From: Oscillatoriaceae cyanobacterium Prado104 | GTDB lineage: Bacteria; Cyanobacteriota; Cyanobacteriia; Cyanobacteriales; Microcoleaceae | Assembly: GCA_025454405.1 (NCBI GenBank) | Contig: JALOON010000060.1 | Coordinates: 47,440-111,439 of the forward strand | Direction: 5' to 3' | Length of the DNA stretch: 64,000 bases | Shown: one piece after another, positions 42,829 to 51,916 of the stretch | Layout: every line of letters starts with the position of its first letter | How positions within the stretch are numbered: the stretch's first letter is position 1 | The notes under the pieces: model-generated | Database searches by the model: none | What the model saw: the letters and a program-made list of their open reading frames with translations, nothing else | Told to the model about the DNA's origin: nothing | Made by a program: the position numbers and the translations under genes

Positions 42829-43077
42829 ATGCAAACCCAGATAATTAAAGTCGATAAGTCTCAAGGAATTCGCATTCCAAAATCTTTGTTAGATCGAATT
42901 GGTATTAGTGAAGCAGTAGCGATCGAAGTTCAGGGCGATCGAATCGTCATTCGTGCAGCCGCAAAACCGCGTGCGGGTTGGGAAGAAGCATTTGCAAAAA
43001 TGGCTGAACAACATGATGATATTCTGCTTGATGATATCACCCCTACTGAGTGGGAGGAGAATGAGTGGCAATGGTAG
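42829..43077 (+). CDS. mazE: MazE-type antitoxin (AbrB fold)
   Basis: An 82-residue protein, MQTQIIKVDKSQGIRIPKSL LDRIGISEAVAIEV, with the AbrB/MazE DNA-binding hairpin and an acidic tail (DDILLDDITPTEWEENEWQW) that would block MazF. An ATG nine codons upstream (42802) is possible; the chosen start fits the family length. Its stop overlaps the mazF start. It should repress its own operon, which would here include pnkp if no terminator lies between. Confidence 0.88.
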   Translation: MQTQIIKVDKSQGIRIPKSLLDRIGISEAVAIEVQGDRIVIRAAAKPRAGWEEAFAKMAEQHDDILLDDITPTEWEENEWQW

Positions 43078-43394
43078 TCAAACGTTTTGATGTTTTTTTA
43101 GTTAATCTAGACCCCACTGTTGGCAGTGAAATTAAAAAAACAAGACCTTGTTTAGTGATTTCACCCGATGAAATGAACAAACGCATTTCCACTGTCATAA
43201 TTGCTCCAATGACAACTAAGGGGCAAGCATATCCCAGTCGGATAGCTTGTAATTTTCAAGGCAAAGATGGACAAATTATCTTGGATCAAATTCGTACTGT
43301 TGACAAAAATCGATTAGTTCAATATCTCGGTAAAATCAGCACTGACGAACAAAAAGCTGTTTTAGATATTCTGGCGCAGATGTTTGCTGAATAA
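43065..43394 (+). CDS. mazF: MazF-type mRNA interferase toxin
   Basis: A 109-residue PemK/MazF protein: KRFDVFLVNLDPTVGSEIKK TRPCLVISPDEMN is the diagnostic start (Arg of the active site in KKTRPCLV), IIAPMTTKGQAYPSR follows, and IILDQIRTVDKNRLVQYLG is the conserved second half. MazF cuts single-stranded RNA at short motifs. The start is GTG 43065 or ATG 43071; GGAGG is better spaced for the GTG. The gene ends only 12 bp before pnkp, so both are probably on one transcript. Toxin and RNA-repair genes in one unit is the notable point. Confidence 0.92.
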   Translation: MAMVVKRFDVFLVNLDPTVGSEIKKTRPCLVISPDEMNKRISTVIIAPMTTKGQAYPSRIACNFQGKDGQIILDQIRTVDKNRLVQYLGKISTDEQKAVLDILAQMFAE

Positions 43395-43406
43395 TACTAT
43401 TAAACC

Positions 43407-46034
43407 ATGAAAATTACAATTCCCGAACTATCCTTAGTCTTGCTAGTCGGCGCATCTGGTTCCGGCAAATCAACATTTGCCCGCCAGCATTTCCTACCTA
43501 CAGAAGTCATTTCATCGGATTACTGCCGCGCTTTAGTTTCCGATGACGAAAACAGTCAAGCAGCAACCAGCGATGCTTTTGAAGTCTTGCATTTTATCGC
43601 TGCCAAACGTCTAGCTGCGGGCAAACTAACTGTAATTGATGCGACAAACGTTCAGCCGGAAAGTCGCAAACCTTTACTAGAATTAGCTCGCAAATACCAT
43701 TGCTTTTTAGTAGCGATCGTGCTAGATTTACCCGATAAAGTTTGTGCCGATCGCAACCAAAACCGCCCCGATCGCAACTTCGGAAATCATGTAATTCGCC
43801 GCCACATTCAAAATTTAAAACGATCGCTCAAATATCTCGATCGCGAAGGTTTTCGCAAAATTTACGTCCTCCGTTCCCCGGAAGAAATCGGCGCGGTGGA
43901 AGTCGAAAGACAAACTTTATGGAACAATCGCAAGGACGATCGAGGACCCTTTGACATCATCGGCGACATTCATGGATGCTGCGATGAATTAGAAAAATTA
44001 TTGCAACAATTGGGCTATCAAATTACAGAAAATTCCAGCGACACTGGTTTTTGGAAATTCCCCGTTTACGCCCACCCAGAGGGACGGAAAGCCGTGTTTT
44101 TGGGGGATTTGGTCGATCGAGGCCCCCGGATTCTCGACACCCTCAAACTCGCACGCAACATGGTAGTTGCAGGCACAGCTTTGTGCGTACCGGGAAATCA
44201 CGATATTAAATTGCTGAAAAAACTCAACGGTAAAAATGTCAAAATTAACCACGGATTGGAACAAACTTTAGCAGAAATCGCAGATTTGCCGGATGAATTG
44301 CGTGCCGGTGCAGAACAAGAAATCGGTCAATTTCTAGACAGTTTAATCGCCCATTACGTCCTCGATGAAGGCAATTTAGTTGTCGCGCATGCCGGGATGA
44401 AAGCAGAATTTCAAGGACGCGCATCGAGTAAAGTTCGAGACTTTGCTTTGTACGGCGAAACCACAGGCGAAATCGACGAATTCGGCTTGCCAGTGCGCTA
44501 TTGGGCGGCAGAATATCGAGGCAAAGCAACAGTTGTATGCGGACACACGCCCGTACCGGAAGCCGAATGGTTGAACAATACAGTTGATATCGATACAGGC
44601 TGCGTTTTTGGGGGAAAACTAACAGCTTTGCGCTATCCAGAACGAGAATTTATCAGCGTTTATGCTGCGAGAATTTACTGCGAACCTGCAAAGCCGATCG
44701 CCCCTCAATCTCCTTCAAATCCCGACATCAATTCAACGCCTGCCAACAACAATTTTACTCCAATAAATCTCACCGCCCAACAACAGTTTGATGGCGTATT
44801 GGACATTGCAGATGTCATCGGCAAGCGCATCATTTCCACTCGCGTGCACGGTAACATTACCATTCGAGAAGAAAATGCGATCGCGGCACTGGAAGTAATG
44901 AGTCGGTTTGCGGCAAATCCTAAATGGCTGATTTATTTACCGCCTACAATGTCACCCGTTGCTACTGCAAAACAACCCGGACTTTTAGAACATCCAGCCG
45001 ACGCATTTAGCTACTACCAACAACAAGGAATAAAGACAGTTTTGTGCGAGGAAAAACACATGGGTTCCCGCGCGATTGTCATTGTCTGCCGCGACGAATC
45101 CGCAGCCAAAAAGCGCTTCGGAATCGCCAACAACAGTATCGGTATTTGCTACACGCGCACGGGGCGCAATTTCTTCAACAATTCAAGTTTGGAAACAGAG
45201 TTTTTAACCAGAATTAATGCTGCTTTAACGGCGAGCAATTTTTGGGAAGAATTTCAAACTAACTGGGTGTGTTTGGACTGCGAGTTGATGCCTTGGTCTG
45301 CGAAAGCGCAAGAATTATTGCAGCAACAATATGCCCGCGTAGGAACAGCAGCCCGTCACGGATTTGCTGGGGCGATCGAGCTTTTAGAACGAGCAAAACA
45401 GCGGGGAGTTGATGTTGGTTCGGTGTTGGATAAATACCGCGATCGAGCTGAATTAGCCGATCGATATGTTGATGCTTACCGCCGCTACTGCTGGCCGGTG
45501 AATTCGATTGCTGACTTCAAATTAGCGCCGTTTCATATTTTAGCAACCGAGGGCAAAGTACGTGCTAACCAAAATCACTGCTGGCACATGGAACAGATAG
45601 CCAAAATTTGTACTTTTGACCCGGAATTGCTATTAGATACCGAATGTAAATTAGTTGAAATTGGCGGTGCAGACAGCGAATTTGCCGGAATTGAATGGTG
45701 GGAAAAAAGGACTGATGCGGGCGGCGAAGGAATGGTTGTGAAACCACTGGAATTTATGGTAAAAAATCGTAAAGGATTGGTACAGCCTGCTGTAAAATGT
45801 CGGGGCAAAGAGTATTTGCGGATTATTTACGGTTTGGAATATTCGTTGCCGGAACATTTGGAAAAACTGCGATCGCGCGGGCTGGCTGCCAAGCGTTCTT
45901 TAGCATTGCGAGAATTTGCTTTAGGTATAGAAGCCTTAGAAAGATTTGTCGCTGGAGCTCCGTTAAGGCAAGTTCACGAATGCGTTTTTGGAGTTTTAGC
46001 GATGGAAAGCGAACCAGTCGATCCGAGATTGTAA
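43407..46034 (+). CDS. pnkp: Pnkp: polynucleotide kinase-phosphatase and ligase of the bacterial RNA-repair system
   Basis: An 875-residue protein with the three Pnkp modules. Kinase, residues 1-160: LLVGASGSGKSTFARQHF is the P-loop. Phosphatase, about 175-440: DIIGDIHGCCDELEKLL, VFLGDLVDRGPR, VPGNHDIKL and VVCGHTPVPEAEW are the metallophosphoesterase motifs, removing 2',3'-cyclic phosphate. Ligase-like nucleotidyltransferase, about 465-875: CEEKHMGSRAIVIVC has the adenylated Lys (about residue 550), NWVCLDCELMPWS and GGEGMVVKPLEFM the later motifs. With Hen1 it repairs RNA cut by ribotoxins. Length matches known Pnkp (about 850). It directly follows mazF. Confidence 0.96.
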   Translation: MKITIPELSLVLLVGASGSGKSTFARQHFLPTEVISSDYCRALVSDDENSQAATSDAFEVLHFIAAKRLAAGKLTVIDATNVQPESRKPLLELARKYHCFLVAIVLDLPDKVCADRNQNRPDRNFGNHVIRRHIQNLKRSLKYLDREGFRKIYVLRSPEEIGAVEVERQTLWNNRKDDRGPFDIIGDIHGCCDELEKLLQQLGYQITENSSDTGFWKFPVYAHPEGRKAVFLGDLVDRGPRILDTLKLARNMVVAGTALCVPGNHDIKLLKKLNGKNVKINHGLEQTLAEIADLPDELRAGAEQEIGQFLDSLIAHYVLDEGNLVVAHAGMKAEFQGRASSKVRDFALYGETTGEIDEFGLPVRYWAAEYRGKATVVCGHTPVPEAEWLNNTVDIDTGCVFGGKLTALRYPEREFISVYAARIYCEPAKPIAPQSPSNPDINSTPANNNFTPINLTAQQQFDGVLDIADVIGKRIISTRVHGNITIREENAIAALEVMSRFAANPKWLIYLPPTMSPVATAKQPGLLEHPADAFSYYQQQGIKTVLCEEKHMGSRAIVIVCRDESAAKKRFGIANNSIGICYTRTGRNFFNNSSLETEFLTRINAALTASNFWEEFQTNWVCLDCELMPWSAKAQELLQQQYARVGTAARHGFAGAIELLERAKQRGVDVGSVLDKYRDRAELADRYVDAYRRYCWPVNSIADFKLAPFHILATEGKVRANQNHCWHMEQIAKICTFDPELLLDTECKLVEIGGADSEFAGIEWWEKRTDAGGEGMVVKPLEFMVKNRKGLVQPAVKCRGKEYLRIIYGLEYSLPEHLEKLRSRGLAAKRSLALREFALGIEALERFVAGAPLRQVHECVFGVLAMESEPVDPRL

Positions 46035-46360
46035 GTAGAAGGAAGAGGGAAGAAGGAAGAAGGAAGAATATCGCTAGAGTAAGCTTTTAGGCGATTTGGT
46101 TCTTGCCTTTAATTCGGTGAACTTATTTAACACCAAATCCGGGAATTCTTAGTCCGCGCAGGCGGACTTTGTGCGTGTAGCAGCGGTTTCAACCGCCGAG
46201 CGATCGAGGGTATATCTAACCCAAATTTGGTATAATTCCCATGCTTCTCTATTCAGGTCGATCGCAAAAATAGATCGCAAAAACTCTCCCTTTTTTCTGC
46301 AATCTCTGCGCTCTCTGCGTTTAATTATAGCAGATTGAAAGTTAGGATATACGATATTTT
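46035..46360. other. intergenic region with heptads and a CTCTCTGCG repeat
   Basis: Directly after pnkp a GAAGGAAGAGGGAAGAAGG heptad run (46038-46066) is seen, and at 46285-46323 the dispersed CAATCTCTGCGCTCTCTGCG word. No gene is supported. Confidence 0.5.
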
Positions 46361-47608
46361 CTAAAACATCGGCGACCAAAGATTTGCCACCGGAATTTTC
46401 CAACCGGGCAGTAACTCTGGCACCGTTAATAAGTCCCGATCGCGCAATGTTGCGATCGCCTCTTGATGGCGATATATCGTGACTGTTTGTTCGTCAGGAT
46501 CGATCAGCAATCCTACCTTAACACCCAAAGCGATCGCTGCTTGTACTTGCTCCTGCAATCGAGGCAATCGATCGACAACAGATTTAATCTCAACAAACAT
46601 ATCCGGTGCTAATTCTGGATAAATGCGAGGAACTCGTTTGAGACGTTCGGCAGCAACAAATGCGATTCGAGGAGTTAGCACATTACCATCAGGTAAGTGA
46701 AATTCGGTGCGATATCCGATCGCTCGCCCCAATTTACGCGGCTCGATCCAAGCAAATAACAAAGCACAAAAACGAGCGCTAATTTCGGCAGAAACAAAGT
46801 CAGTTGTTGAATTATCGCTAGATCCAAAGATCGAACCAGTTTGCTGGGTTGAATCTTTCTGGGATGCAATTGGGGCAACAATTCCTAAGTCTTCTCCCCT
46901 TGCAACTTGCAATACTTGTTGCTCTAGCTCTTCTAGATTGATTCCTAAGTTCTGGAGAACTTTTACACCCGCCCCTTCTCCTTTCTCTGTGAAGCGATCG
47001 GGTTTATTAACTCGCAACAAGCCCAAAAGTAGGTGTTCGGTATCAATATAAGCATGCCCTAATTCACTAGCCGATCGCGCCGCACAATTGAGCAAAGATT
47101 TTGCTCTCGGAGTAGGAGTAAACGCCTTTCCTTTAGTGACAAATCCGCTGCCGCGACCAATAACTTTTTCTACTTCAATCCGCGCGGCTCTGAAATTCAC
47201 TCCTGCCTCCTTCAGAACCCGAGCTGCAATTCCTGTTCCTTCCTCAATTAATCCCAGCAGAATTTGCTCCGTGCCGGCCCAATTATGCCCCAGGTTGCCT
47301 GCTTCTTCTTGAGCCAACTTAATAACTTTAATCGTTCTGGGGGTAAATCTGTGAGCGAGCGGTGTTTCGGGCAAGTTAGAAAAATTCAACGGCGTTCGAT
47401 CGGCAAACATTGTTACTTCCTCCAGTGAGAAAATCGCTTCGATAGGGATGTTAAATAGTCGGGCAATTTTGAGTGCTAATGGCAGACTCGGGTCATATTT
47501 GCCCGCTTCCAAGGCGTTAATTGTTTGACGGCTGACACCCAAGCGTTCTGCTAGTTGTGCTTGCGACCATTGACGTTCCGTTCTGAGAACGCGGATCTGA
47601 TTTTGCAT
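46361..47608 (-). CDS. XRE helix-turn-helix, ClpC-type N-domain and Uma2 fusion protein
   Basis: A 415-residue three-part fusion. Residues 1-65 are an XRE/Cro repressor domain (MQNQIRVLRTERQWSQAQLA ERLGVSRQTINALEAG). Residues about 80-235 are the double Clp-N motif as in ClpC: FTPRTIKVIKLAQEEAGNLG, GTEQILLGLIEEGTGIAARV, RAKSLLNCAARSASELGHAY IDTEHLLLGLLRV. Residues about 270-415 are Uma2-like (EISARFCALLFAWIEP, MFVEIKSVVDRLPRLQEQVQ, LPGWKIPVANLW). In the Uma2 part the usual catalytic PD is TPRIAFV, so the Asp is replaced by Arg and nuclease activity is doubtful. Clp-N domains bind adaptors or substrates. The ATG at 47608 fits XRE homologues better than the upstream start at 47644. Confidence 0.88.
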   Translation of the reverse strand: MQNQIRVLRTERQWSQAQLAERLGVSRQTINALEAGKYDPSLPLALKIARLFNIPIEAIFSLEEVTMFADRTPLNFSNLPETPLAHRFTPRTIKVIKLAQEEAGNLGHNWAGTEQILLGLIEEGTGIAARVLKEAGVNFRAARIEVEKVIGRGSGFVTKGKAFTPTPRAKSLLNCAARSASELGHAYIDTEHLLLGLLRVNKPDRFTEKGEGAGVKVLQNLGINLEELEQQVLQVARGEDLGIVAPIASQKDSTQQTGSIFGSSDNSTTDFVSAEISARFCALLFAWIEPRKLGRAIGYRTEFHLPDGNVLTPRIAFVAAERLKRVPRIYPELAPDMFVEIKSVVDRLPRLQEQVQAAIALGVKVGLLIDPDEQTVTIYRHQEAIATLRDRDLLTVPELLPGWKIPVANLWSPMF

Positions 47609-48066
47609 AGATTTTGCCTCAGCTTGCAGCACGAAACTACCCAAGCCGTACTTTTACTGTAATACGTGCTTGACTCTTATGTCAAGTATATTTGACATCA
47701 AATTTTGATGCGGGCGATCGCACCTTCATTACCAAGTTTTGCGGGCGATCGCGCCCTCACTGCGAACTTTACTTATTGCGGTCGATCGACTGCCCAGCCA
47801 CACCACAATCGCAGCGGCATTAGAGTGGGCGCACTCTATATAATTGAGACAAATATAATCGGAGATATTAAAAATCTATGCCCCTCAATGGTCGGCCTCT
47901 ACGGGGCCCTAAGCTCCCCTTTTACGCCCCCCTTCCCGCAAGTAAAAGGAATAGGAGCCTCCTCGATCCTGCTGACATCGACTACAATTTCTGTCGAATA
48001 GTCTGTAAAGACAGTATCGCGAACTTTTTGGGACTGCCACGTGCTAACTATCGAACAGGCATATTT
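47609..48066. other. intergenic region between the XRE-ClpN-Uma2 gene and the MITE
   Basis: AT-rich TGTCAAGTATATTTGACATC at 47680-47699 is an imperfect palindrome (TGTCAA...TTGACA) just upstream of the XRE gene and could be its operator. The rest has no supported gene, though 47880-48060 contains a GC-rich stretch that looks like eroded coding DNA. Confidence 0.45.
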
Positions 48067-48181
48067 AGGGCTTGCTGAATAAGTCTTTTGGTGAGGGGGG
48101 CATAGGGCATAGGGCATAGGGCATAGGGCATAGTTTTTCTCCGTTTCGAGTCGGGAATTAGAGTTTTATTCAGCAAGCCCT
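48067..48181. mobile_element. 115-bp MITE with perfect 16-bp inverted ends
   Basis: Left end AGGGCTTGCTGAATAA and right end TTATTCAGCAAGCCCT are perfect inverted repeats, flanked on both sides by ATTT (48063-48066 and 48182-48185), a likely 4-bp target duplication. The inside carries five GGGCATA heptads (48098-48133) and no gene. Confidence 0.85.
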
Positions 48182-48364
48182 ATTTAAGGGGGATGCCGCA
48201 AATGCCGGGAGAAGATTTAGCATTAATAAAAAAGTAGGGGCAAAACCCTACACGTTGACTTTGAAGCCCGATACTCAGGTCATCCAGGGCAAATACGACT
48301 GGGAGTACCCGTTGTATTGGGAAGGCAGGCGGAAAGCCTACCCTAAAATAATTATGGGAGAAAT

Positions 48365-49231
48365 CTATTCATCTTCTCCTATTAATTGCTGTGCCTCCGA
48401 TATGGATAAATTCATCAGTTGTGCGACTTGAGCTAAATTCATTCCTGAATTTAATAATTGATAAAAAGTCGCGCGCAATCTTGACTCGGCTGCCTGCCTG
48501 GCTTGTTGTTCCGCCAACCGCGCTTGTTCGGATTGTTGAAAAGCTGCTTCGGTTTCCAACCGCATTTGTTCGGATTGTTGAAAAGCTGCTTCGGCTGCCA
48601 ACCGCGCTTGTTGTTCGGCCAACCGCCCTTCTTGCTCTTCCTCCATCGTTCTGAGAAACTCTCCCGTTTCAGGATTTCTAAATCTCAATTCTCCAGAAAT
48701 TAGGTGCAATTCCAATTCCAATACTTCGCTGTACAGCCAAAATGTATCAAAGGAAGTAATGTTAGTCGCGATCGACTCGTATTCCCCGTTTACCAAGCGC
48801 ACTCCCTGTAAAATTGGATTGAGATAATCGCCCGATGGATCGTACTGAAAGTATTCTACTACTCCCAATTCTTTGTAAATATCGGGTTTGATTTCTTGGT
48901 CTTTCTCCTGGGTTGTTTCCGATGTTACTTCGAGAACGAACTGCGGGGCAACCCCGTTTTCCCTCCACAGTTTGTAGTTTTTTCTTTCCTGGTTAGATAC
49001 ACCAAATACGACGTAAACATCAGGAGCTACAACAGCTTTGTTGTTCTTTTCTTCATAATATATGAAAGAATTGGTTGAGACGTAAACGTCCGATCGATCT
49101 TTAAAATGCAACCTCAGCGCGCCACCACCGTAAAATACATATTTACCGGTTATATCGCTTTCTGCCATCGGTTCTCCATCGCCACTCGGATAGTCTATTT
49201 CTTCTTGTTCTAGAGAAGTTAAAACTTTCAT
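48365..49231 (-). CDS. Uma2-family protein with a C-terminal coiled coil
   Basis: A 288-residue protein. Residues 20-190 are Uma2-like: VAPDVYVVFGV carries the catalytic PD and PQFVLEVTSETTQEKDQEIK PDIYKELGVVEYFQYDP the Glu and Lys. Residues 195-265 are a coiled coil with a repeated unit (EQEGRLAEQQARLAAEAAFQ QSEQ) typical of the long cyanobacterial Uma2 branch, and the end is MNLAQVAQLMNLSISEAQQL, a small helix-turn-helix-like motif. The molecular role of Uma2 proteins is unproven. Confidence 0.9.
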   Translation of the reverse strand: MKVLTSLEQEEIDYPSGDGEPMAESDITGKYVFYGGGALRLHFKDRSDVYVSTNSFIYYEEKNNKAVVAPDVYVVFGVSNQERKNYKLWRENGVAPQFVLEVTSETTQEKDQEIKPDIYKELGVVEYFQYDPSGDYLNPILQGVRLVNGEYESIATNITSFDTFWLYSEVLELELHLISGELRFRNPETGEFLRTMEEEQEGRLAEQQARLAAEAAFQQSEQMRLETEAAFQQSEQARLAEQQARQAAESRLRATFYQLLNSGMNLAQVAQLMNLSISEAQQLIGEDE

Positions 49232-49301
49232 GGTTTAATGCTCCTCAATTATCTTTATTGTTATTATAACAGTCAAAAAAATCCTTTATTGAAAAACTCA
49301 T

Positions 49302-49333
49302 AAAAAAGGCGTTTGTACTTAACAAACGCCTTT
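49302..49333 (-). terminator. intrinsic terminator of the mechanosensitive-channel gene
   Basis: On the minus strand AAAGGCGTTTGT, loop TAAGT, ACAAACGCCTTTTTTA follow the stop at 49342. Stem is 11-12 bp with a T-run. Confidence 0.85.
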
Positions 49334-49341
49334 GTTTAAAG

Positions 49342-51021
49342 TTACGGACGAGGCGTCTTATCTTGTTTAAACGACGCTAACCAATCGCGAATTTGGTCGG
49401 CCGCAATATCGCGCCCGCCCAAGCCAAAAGCTAACGCAATTCCCACCGCGATCGCCCCTAGCAACAGCCCGAAAGCTAAATTCACAATATCGCTGCCGAT
49501 ACCCATTTGTTGCAGCGCCAAAGCGCCAACAAAAATAATCACCGCAATCCGAGCGCTTTGACCCAAAAGCCGCGCTTGGCGAGTTCCTGAACTGGCAATT
49601 AAATTAAACGCCAAATTCGCCAAATACAGCCCGATCGCGAATACTATCAAACCCGATAGCACCCGACCGGCAATCACCACCAAACCGCTGACAATCGCCG
49701 TCAGTGCTGGAATTCGCAGCACGTCGGTAGCAGCTACCACAGCAAACAGAATGATGCCTACCTGCACCAAAATGCCCACGAATTCCGAAGGTGTGCGAGC
49801 CGGAATATCCGGTTCCTGAAGCACCGTTGCATCCGGATCGTCACTCATAGAAGTCGCTGGCGGTAGCTTCAACGGCTGCTTGGTTTGCACTCCCAACCAA
49901 GAAAAGACGTTGTTGAAGCCAATTCCTGTCAGGATATTAGTTACCAACTCACCGATCCAGCGACCCACAAAATAAGCGGCTAGCAGAATTAATGCAGCCG
50001 TAAAGATGTTGGGAAGCGCGCCCAAAATGCTGTTGAGCATGGCGATTGCCGGTAGCGAAATCGCTTGAATATCCAAAGCATTGAGAGCCGCGATCGCAGT
50101 TGGAATCAAAATCAAAACATAGACAACCGTGCCGACAATCCACGACAGCGATTGTCCCCCAGCAGTCCGCGAAATTCCGAACCGCGCGCCCAAACTGTCG
50201 GCCCCAGCAGCAGCTAACAGATTCGTGACAATCCGCCGCACCACCATCGCCAGCAGCCAGCCGATAAATCCAATCAGCAAAGCTTCCAAAATTTTCGGAA
50301 TTGCCGCCAGAATTTGGTTGAGCAAATTGTTGACAGGCAGCAGAGCCTGCTGCATTTCCAGCGAGTCGAGAATCAGCGGCAAAAACAGCAGAAAAATGAA
50401 CCAGTAAAGCGCATTTGCCAGAGTATCGCTCAGCAGCAAAGGACTCTCGCTAGGTGCAGTACCCACCTGTTGGTTCAAGCGTTCGTCCAGGCTAAAAGTC
50501 CGCATCAACCGCGATACGGCCAATTTGGCGACAGTTGCCAGCACCCAAGCAATTCCCAACCAAATTAACGCGCCGCCTAATTTCGGCAAGAAACCGGTAA
50601 TTTGATTGAGAAAAGTATTCAGCGGTTGCGAGACAGCCGTTAGCTGTAACTGGTTGAAAAAGGCTACCAGGAAAAAGATAAAAATTATCCAGAACACCGC
50701 TGTAGAAATCCATTTTTCCACTTGCGGGGCGTCTGTGCCGTCGGGCCGGCCGCTAATCCAAGCAGCCAAACGGTTGTCGATGGTAGTCTTCTTGAGCAGT
50801 CCCCCGATTAAAGACGAGACGAGGGCTGCTACGATTAACCCTATTAGCAGAATACCTACCGCCCAGATCAAGTTGGCAAGACCTGGAAATATATTGTTAA
50901 TACTCCGTTCGGCATCTGCCAGGGGGTTTGGGGCAGGTTGGACCTGTGCCAGCATTCGATCGGACAGAACCGCTATTCGGGTCCATGTCGGTTGAGTGAT
51001 TTCTTGCCAAGTTTCATTCAT
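49342..51021 (-). CDS. mechanosensitive ion channel family protein (repeated conserved TM-helix type)
   Basis: A 559-residue membrane protein with about ten to eleven hydrophobic helices in three repeated blocks. Each block has the conserved TM-helix pattern, for example GFLPKLGGALIWLGIAWVLA TVAKLAVSRLM, AIPKILEALLIGFIGWLLAM and ALPNIFTAALILLAAYFVGR. It ends with LGLGGRDIAADQIRDW-like FGLGGRDIAADQIRDWLASF, the signature close to the MscS beta domain entry, but the MscS beta domain itself is missing. Likely role is in osmotic or membrane-tension response; transport has not been shown for this subfamily. A strong terminator follows. Confidence 0.85.
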   Translation of the reverse strand: MNETWQEITQPTWTRIAVLSDRMLAQVQPAPNPLADAERSINNIFPGLANLIWAVGILLIGLIVAALVSSLIGGLLKKTTIDNRLAAWISGRPDGTDAPQVEKWISTAVFWIIFIFFLVAFFNQLQLTAVSQPLNTFLNQITGFLPKLGGALIWLGIAWVLATVAKLAVSRLMRTFSLDERLNQQVGTAPSESPLLLSDTLANALYWFIFLLFLPLILDSLEMQQALLPVNNLLNQILAAIPKILEALLIGFIGWLLAMVVRRIVTNLLAAAGADSLGARFGISRTAGGQSLSWIVGTVVYVLILIPTAIAALNALDIQAISLPAIAMLNSILGALPNIFTAALILLAAYFVGRWIGELVTNILTGIGFNNVFSWLGVQTKQPLKLPPATSMSDDPDATVLQEPDIPARTPSEFVGILVQVGIILFAVVAATDVLRIPALTAIVSGLVVIAGRVLSGLIVFAIGLYLANLAFNLIASSGTRQARLLGQSARIAVIIFVGALALQQMGIGSDIVNLAFGLLLGAIAVGIALAFGLGGRDIAADQIRDWLASFKQDKTPRP

Positions 51022-51098
51022 TTTGTTCTCCGGTTATAGTCAGATTTGACAAGGAAAATAAGAAACTGTAAGAATACGCTTCTAGCTTGCAGGTTCTC

Positions 51099-51560
51099 AT
51101 GTCAATTCGTCAAGTTTTCGAGCAATCAATTGAAATTCGCGCCGCAGCTACCCTGGTGGAGCGCTGCATCAGCGATCGTACTTTAATGCACAAGTGGCTC
51201 AATCCGATGTTGCGCTGCGATCCCGAGGGCGAATGGGACACTGCTGTCGGGAGCCGCAGTCTATTTATCATAAAAATTCCTCTTTTGCAACCCACTTTGG
51301 AGAGTGTCGTGGTGGAGAGAGAACCTGGTTTGATTGTGTGGGCGTTTGATGGGTTTTTCAAAGGTCGCGATCGCTGGGAATGCCAGCCGCAAATCCAAGG
51401 GACGCTTTTAATCAACCGCTTTGAATTTGAGATTCCCAATCCTCTCATCCGATTTGGTTTCAATCGCTTTGCAGCCCCTTGGACGCAGAAAGATATGAAA
51501 GATCAACTTCGCCGGCTCAAAAAGGTAGCCGAGCAATTATCTCTAAGCCTCAGCAAGTAA
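51099..51560 (+). CDS. SRPBCC (START-like) family protein
   Basis: A 154-residue protein. RQVFEQSIEIRAAATLVERC ISDRTLMHKWLNPMLRCDPE is the typical start of SRPBCC/polyketide-cyclase proteins, with FEFEIPNPLIRFGFNRFAAP WTQKDMKDQLRRLKKVAEQL as the long C-terminal helix. The fold forms a pocket for lipids, pigments or other hydrophobic molecules. The ATG at 51099 is chosen over a TTG at 51087. It is divergent from the channel gene. Confidence 0.85.
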   Translation: MSIRQVFEQSIEIRAAATLVERCISDRTLMHKWLNPMLRCDPEGEWDTAVGSRSLFIIKIPLLQPTLESVVVEREPGLIVWAFDGFFKGRDRWECQPQIQGTLLINRFEFEIPNPLIRFGFNRFAAPWTQKDMKDQLRRLKKVAEQLSLSLSK

Positions 51561-51916
51561 ACTACCTGCATTGACCTTTGATATATTCAGAATATTCAGA
51601 AACCGAGTTTTTTCCGAAAATCTCTGATTCCACTTCAGAGATTGGGTAAAAACCCGGTTTCTTGGGTATGAGCGCGATCGAAACTGATAATATCGCGTCC
51701 TGTCTGACAATTAAAATCGCGTTCGATCGATCGCTCTCGATAAGATTAGTTTGTAGTGGGGACTTGAGTCCGCAGATGTATGTTGCGGAAACAGTCCGCA
51801 CTACAAGTTGTTTTTGTTACGGTCGCTCGATCGGACCTGATATGAAGAAAGGACTGAAGTCCTGACTGCGAACTTGTAAAGAGAGGACTGAAGTCCTGAC
51901 TGCGAACTAGCAACAG
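51561..51916. repeat. intergenic repeats of the GGACTGAAGTCCT family
   Basis: 51755-51808 has GTAGTGGGGACTTGAGTCCG and CGGAAACAGTCCGCACTACA, and 51846-51907 has AGGACTGAAGTCCTGACTGC GAACT twice in tandem, next to the gene end at 51917. 51600-51665 has pieces of the AACCCGGTTTCTT repeat. No gene is supported. Confidence 0.7.

Noticed and set aside
47705..48001. A 98-codon plus-strand reading upstream of the MITE
   Set aside because: No domain, no ribosome-binding site and no similarity to known proteins that I can recognise; possibly eroded DNA.
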